A stretch of DNA of 44,545 nt from the NCBI RefSeq assembly GCF_003075435.1, contig NZ_QCZJ01000037.1, positions 1 to 44,545 on the forward strand, written 5' to 3'. Of this stretch, positions 42,981-44,545 are shown in pieces (the first letter of the stretch is position 1; every line of letters begins with the position of its first letter). This DNA is from Terrimonas sp. (GTDB lineage: Bacteria > Bacteroidota > Bacteroidia > Chitinophagales > Chitinophagaceae). A program made the position numbers and the translations under genes. The notes beneath the pieces are model-generated. The model did no database searches and was not told where the DNA came from. It saw only the letters and a list, made by a program, of their open reading frames with translations.

Positions 42981-44545
42981 ATGTTTTATATAATACACCA
43001 ACCTGCAAAATTATTGAGCTGTTTATTGATCTGTGCCCTGCACATTACTGTTCAGGCGCAGCAACCACTACCCTCCGCATATCCCGGCAGCACAACTGTC
43101 AACTATATCCGGGTATGGGAAGCTAAAGCGCCTGAGCAGAACGCCATTACATTAACGACAAGAGAACTGCGCGATGTACAACAAACCACCCAATACTTCG
43201 ACGGGCTGGGCAGACCCCTGCAAACCGTAGTAAAGCAGGGATCGCTGGTAACCAACCCTGCGGACCTGTTGTCTTCAACCAATGCGGCAGACCTCATAAG
43301 CCCTGTGATATACGATGAGTTCGGCAGGGAACAGTATAAATATCTACCCTTTGCATCAACAGCAACCGATGCCACAAAGAGCGACGGGTTGTTCAAGCTC
43401 AACCCATTTGAGCAGCAGGTAGCGTTTTATAATACAGAGCTATCGGGTCAGGCAGGCGAGACCAATGTAGGAACCAACGGAGAGAACTGGGCCTACAGCA
43501 AAACCAACTACGAGCCATCGCCGCTGAACCGTGTAGACAATACTTATGCTCCGGGTGCAGGCTGGGTAGGCAGTGAAGGCGGCAGCACAGAGGCGTTGAA
43601 GAAAAACCTGCGCATAAAGTATTATGCAAATACACTCACAGACGACGTAAAAATATGGAAAGTGACCAATGGCGCCGAAGTAGGCGACTGGGGTAGCTAT
43701 GCCGTAGATAACACACTTGGGGAAAGCGGTGTGTATCCCGCAGGCACACTTTACAAGACTATAACCATTGATGAGAACGATAAGCAGGTAATAGAATTTA
43801 AAGACAAAGAAGGCAAAGTAATATTAAAGAAAGTACAGCTCAATAACGGGGTGGAAGATATGGGTTATGGAAAAGATTACTACGGCTGGCTGTGCACCTA
43901 TTACATTTATGATGACCTGGGTAACCTCAGAGCTGTAGTACCCCCTGCGGTAACCAAAGAGCTGGTATATTACAACTGGAACATGATGGGAACCGCAAAC
44001 CTCGTGGACAGGGGGATGTATTGCTACGAATACGACCAGCGCCGGCGCATGATCATGAAAAAAACACCAGGTATCACCAGGGCAGATGCAGTGTACATGG
44101 TATATGATGCCAGGGACAGGCTGGTGCTCAGCCAGGATGGCAAGCAACGTAAAGTAACCTACTGGATCGCTACTTTGTATGATGAGCTGAATCGCCCGGT
44201 GATAAGAGGTTTTTATGTAAATGCGCTGAACAACAAAACCTTTAAGCAAAACCTGGCCGATGCCTATAACAGCACAGCCTATCCTTTTCCCCTTGACGCT
44301 CAGCCGCCACTGAATGTCCATTGGTCCCAGATCGCTGAATGGCATTATGACGACTATGATAATATTCCATCACCCGGCGGGCTTACCAAAGATTTTGATG
44401 CTACCTATAAAACCGACGATTACATTTATACCACCTATAATACTGCTCCTTACTATGCCCAGGAGCCTGTGCAATCTTTTCAGACAAAAGGAATGGTTAC
44501 CTGGACCAGAGAGCTTATACTGGGCAGCCAGAATTATATTTATAC
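42981..44545 (+). CDS. Rhs-type protein with DUF6443-like N terminus, cut by the window edge
   Basis: An ATG at 42981, 18 bases after the previous stop, opens a frame that stays open to the window end (521 codons). Signal peptide about 1-27 (LLSCLLICALHITVQA-Q). The next part has the pattern QTTQYFDGLGRPLQTVVKQ near 67-85, YDEFGREQYKYLPF near 111-124, and later YIYDDLGNLRAVVPP, CYEYDQRRRMIMKKTPG and YDARDRLVLSQDGKQR, which are YD/Rhs repeats. This start is typical of DUF6443-containing Rhs proteins of Bacteroidota. The Rhs core and any C-terminal toxin or immunity gene lie outside the window, so its function cannot be judged. G+C is higher than in the preceding gene. Confidence 0.88.
   Translation, partial: MFYIIHQPAKLLSCLLICALHITVQAQQPLPSAYPGSTTVNYIRVWEAKAPEQNAITLTTRELRDVQQTTQYFDGLGRPLQTVVKQGSLVTNPADLLSSTNAADLISPVIYDEFGREQYKYLPFASTATDATKSDGLFKLNPFEQQVAFYNTELSGQAGETNVGTNGENWAYSKTNYEPSPLNRVDNTYAPGAGWVGSEGGSTEALKKNLRIKYYANTLTDDVKIWKVTNGAEVGDWGSYAVDNTLGESGVYPAGTLYKTITIDENDKQVIEFKDKEGKVILKKVQLNNGVEDMGYGKDYYGWLCTYYIYDDLGNLRAVVPPAVTKELVYYNWNMMGTANLVDRGMYCYEYDQRRRMIMKKTPGITRADAVYMVYDARDRLVLSQDGKQRKVTYWIATLYDELNRPVIRGFYVNALNNKTFKQNLADAYNSTAYPFPLDAQPPLNVHWSQIAEWHYDDYDNIPSPGGLTKDFDATYKTDDYIYTTYNTAPYYAQEPVQSFQTKGMVTWTRELILGSQNYIY

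Noticed and set aside
43824-44345. 173-codon open frame on the minus strand at the right edge
   Set aside because: It is antisense to the YD-repeat protein starting at 42981, which has a signal peptide and clear YD motifs; the antisense frame has none.
1-44545. tRNA or rRNA genes
   Set aside because: No cloverleaf with a GTTCGAATC-like T-arm outside coding sequence and no rRNA-like stretch was found by eye; a dedicated tRNA search was not possible.

Overview
The window looks like a chromosomal segment of a Bacteroidota bacterium, most likely of the Chitinophagaceae or a close family. The grounds are promoters of the TTG-N(18-22)-TAnnTTTG type instead of -35/-10 boxes, almost no Shine-Dalgarno sequences, signal peptides ending in xAQ, a protein with a type IX secretion (gliding-motility type) C-terminal domain, and a large YD-repeat/Rhs locus with a DUF6443-type start. 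This assignment is inferred from gene content; no rRNA or other marker gene is present.

Layout. 1-5460: a Dam-type adenine methylase at the left edge (with a possible truncated neighbour), a membrane fatty acid desaturase, ApaG, an NADP-type isocitrate dehydrogenase and an LTxxQ periplasmic protein closed by a clear terminator. 5667-8811: a POT-family peptide transporter divergent from purD. 9030-15047: a compact rod-shape operon mreB-mreC-mreD-PBP2-rodA, with gaps of 70, 3 and 3 bases and a 4-base overlap; together these encode the elongasome that builds the lateral cell wall. 15085-20729: five genes on the minus strand or adjoining it, namely two proteins of unknown function, a large GH63/MGH1-like glycosidase and a secreted GH16 beta-glucanase. 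20816-22741: a complete-looking group II intron with an intact reverse transcriptase and domain V, lying in what was the short divergent region between the GH16 gene and mfd. 22896-36689: mfd, a DUF4870 membrane protein, a lectin/PKD surface protein, a DPP-IV-like peptidase, dihydroorotase, a short MutS-like ATPase, tadA, an M28 peptidase and a small membrane protein. 36729-37703: a bacterial deoxyhypusine-synthase-like gene.

38080-44545 (right edge): an apparent operon of three exported proteins. The first is a coiled-coil protein with a beta-barrel-like C terminus, the second a 1114-residue YD-repeat protein, and the third a DUF6443/Rhs-type protein that runs off the window. It is preceded by an unusual array of about 3.6 tandem ~23-base palindromic units (37920-38002) just upstream of a promoter box. 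The middle gene shows a sharp change in base composition near its 3' end, as expected if its front part was swapped by recombination. This locus is the best candidate for an incompletely described system in the window.

The remaining sequence is mostly housekeeping genes. Several intergenic regions carry short inverted or tandem repeats (998-1142, 4465-4605, 8811-8899, 34121-34153). No CRISPR array, tRNA or rRNA was seen.
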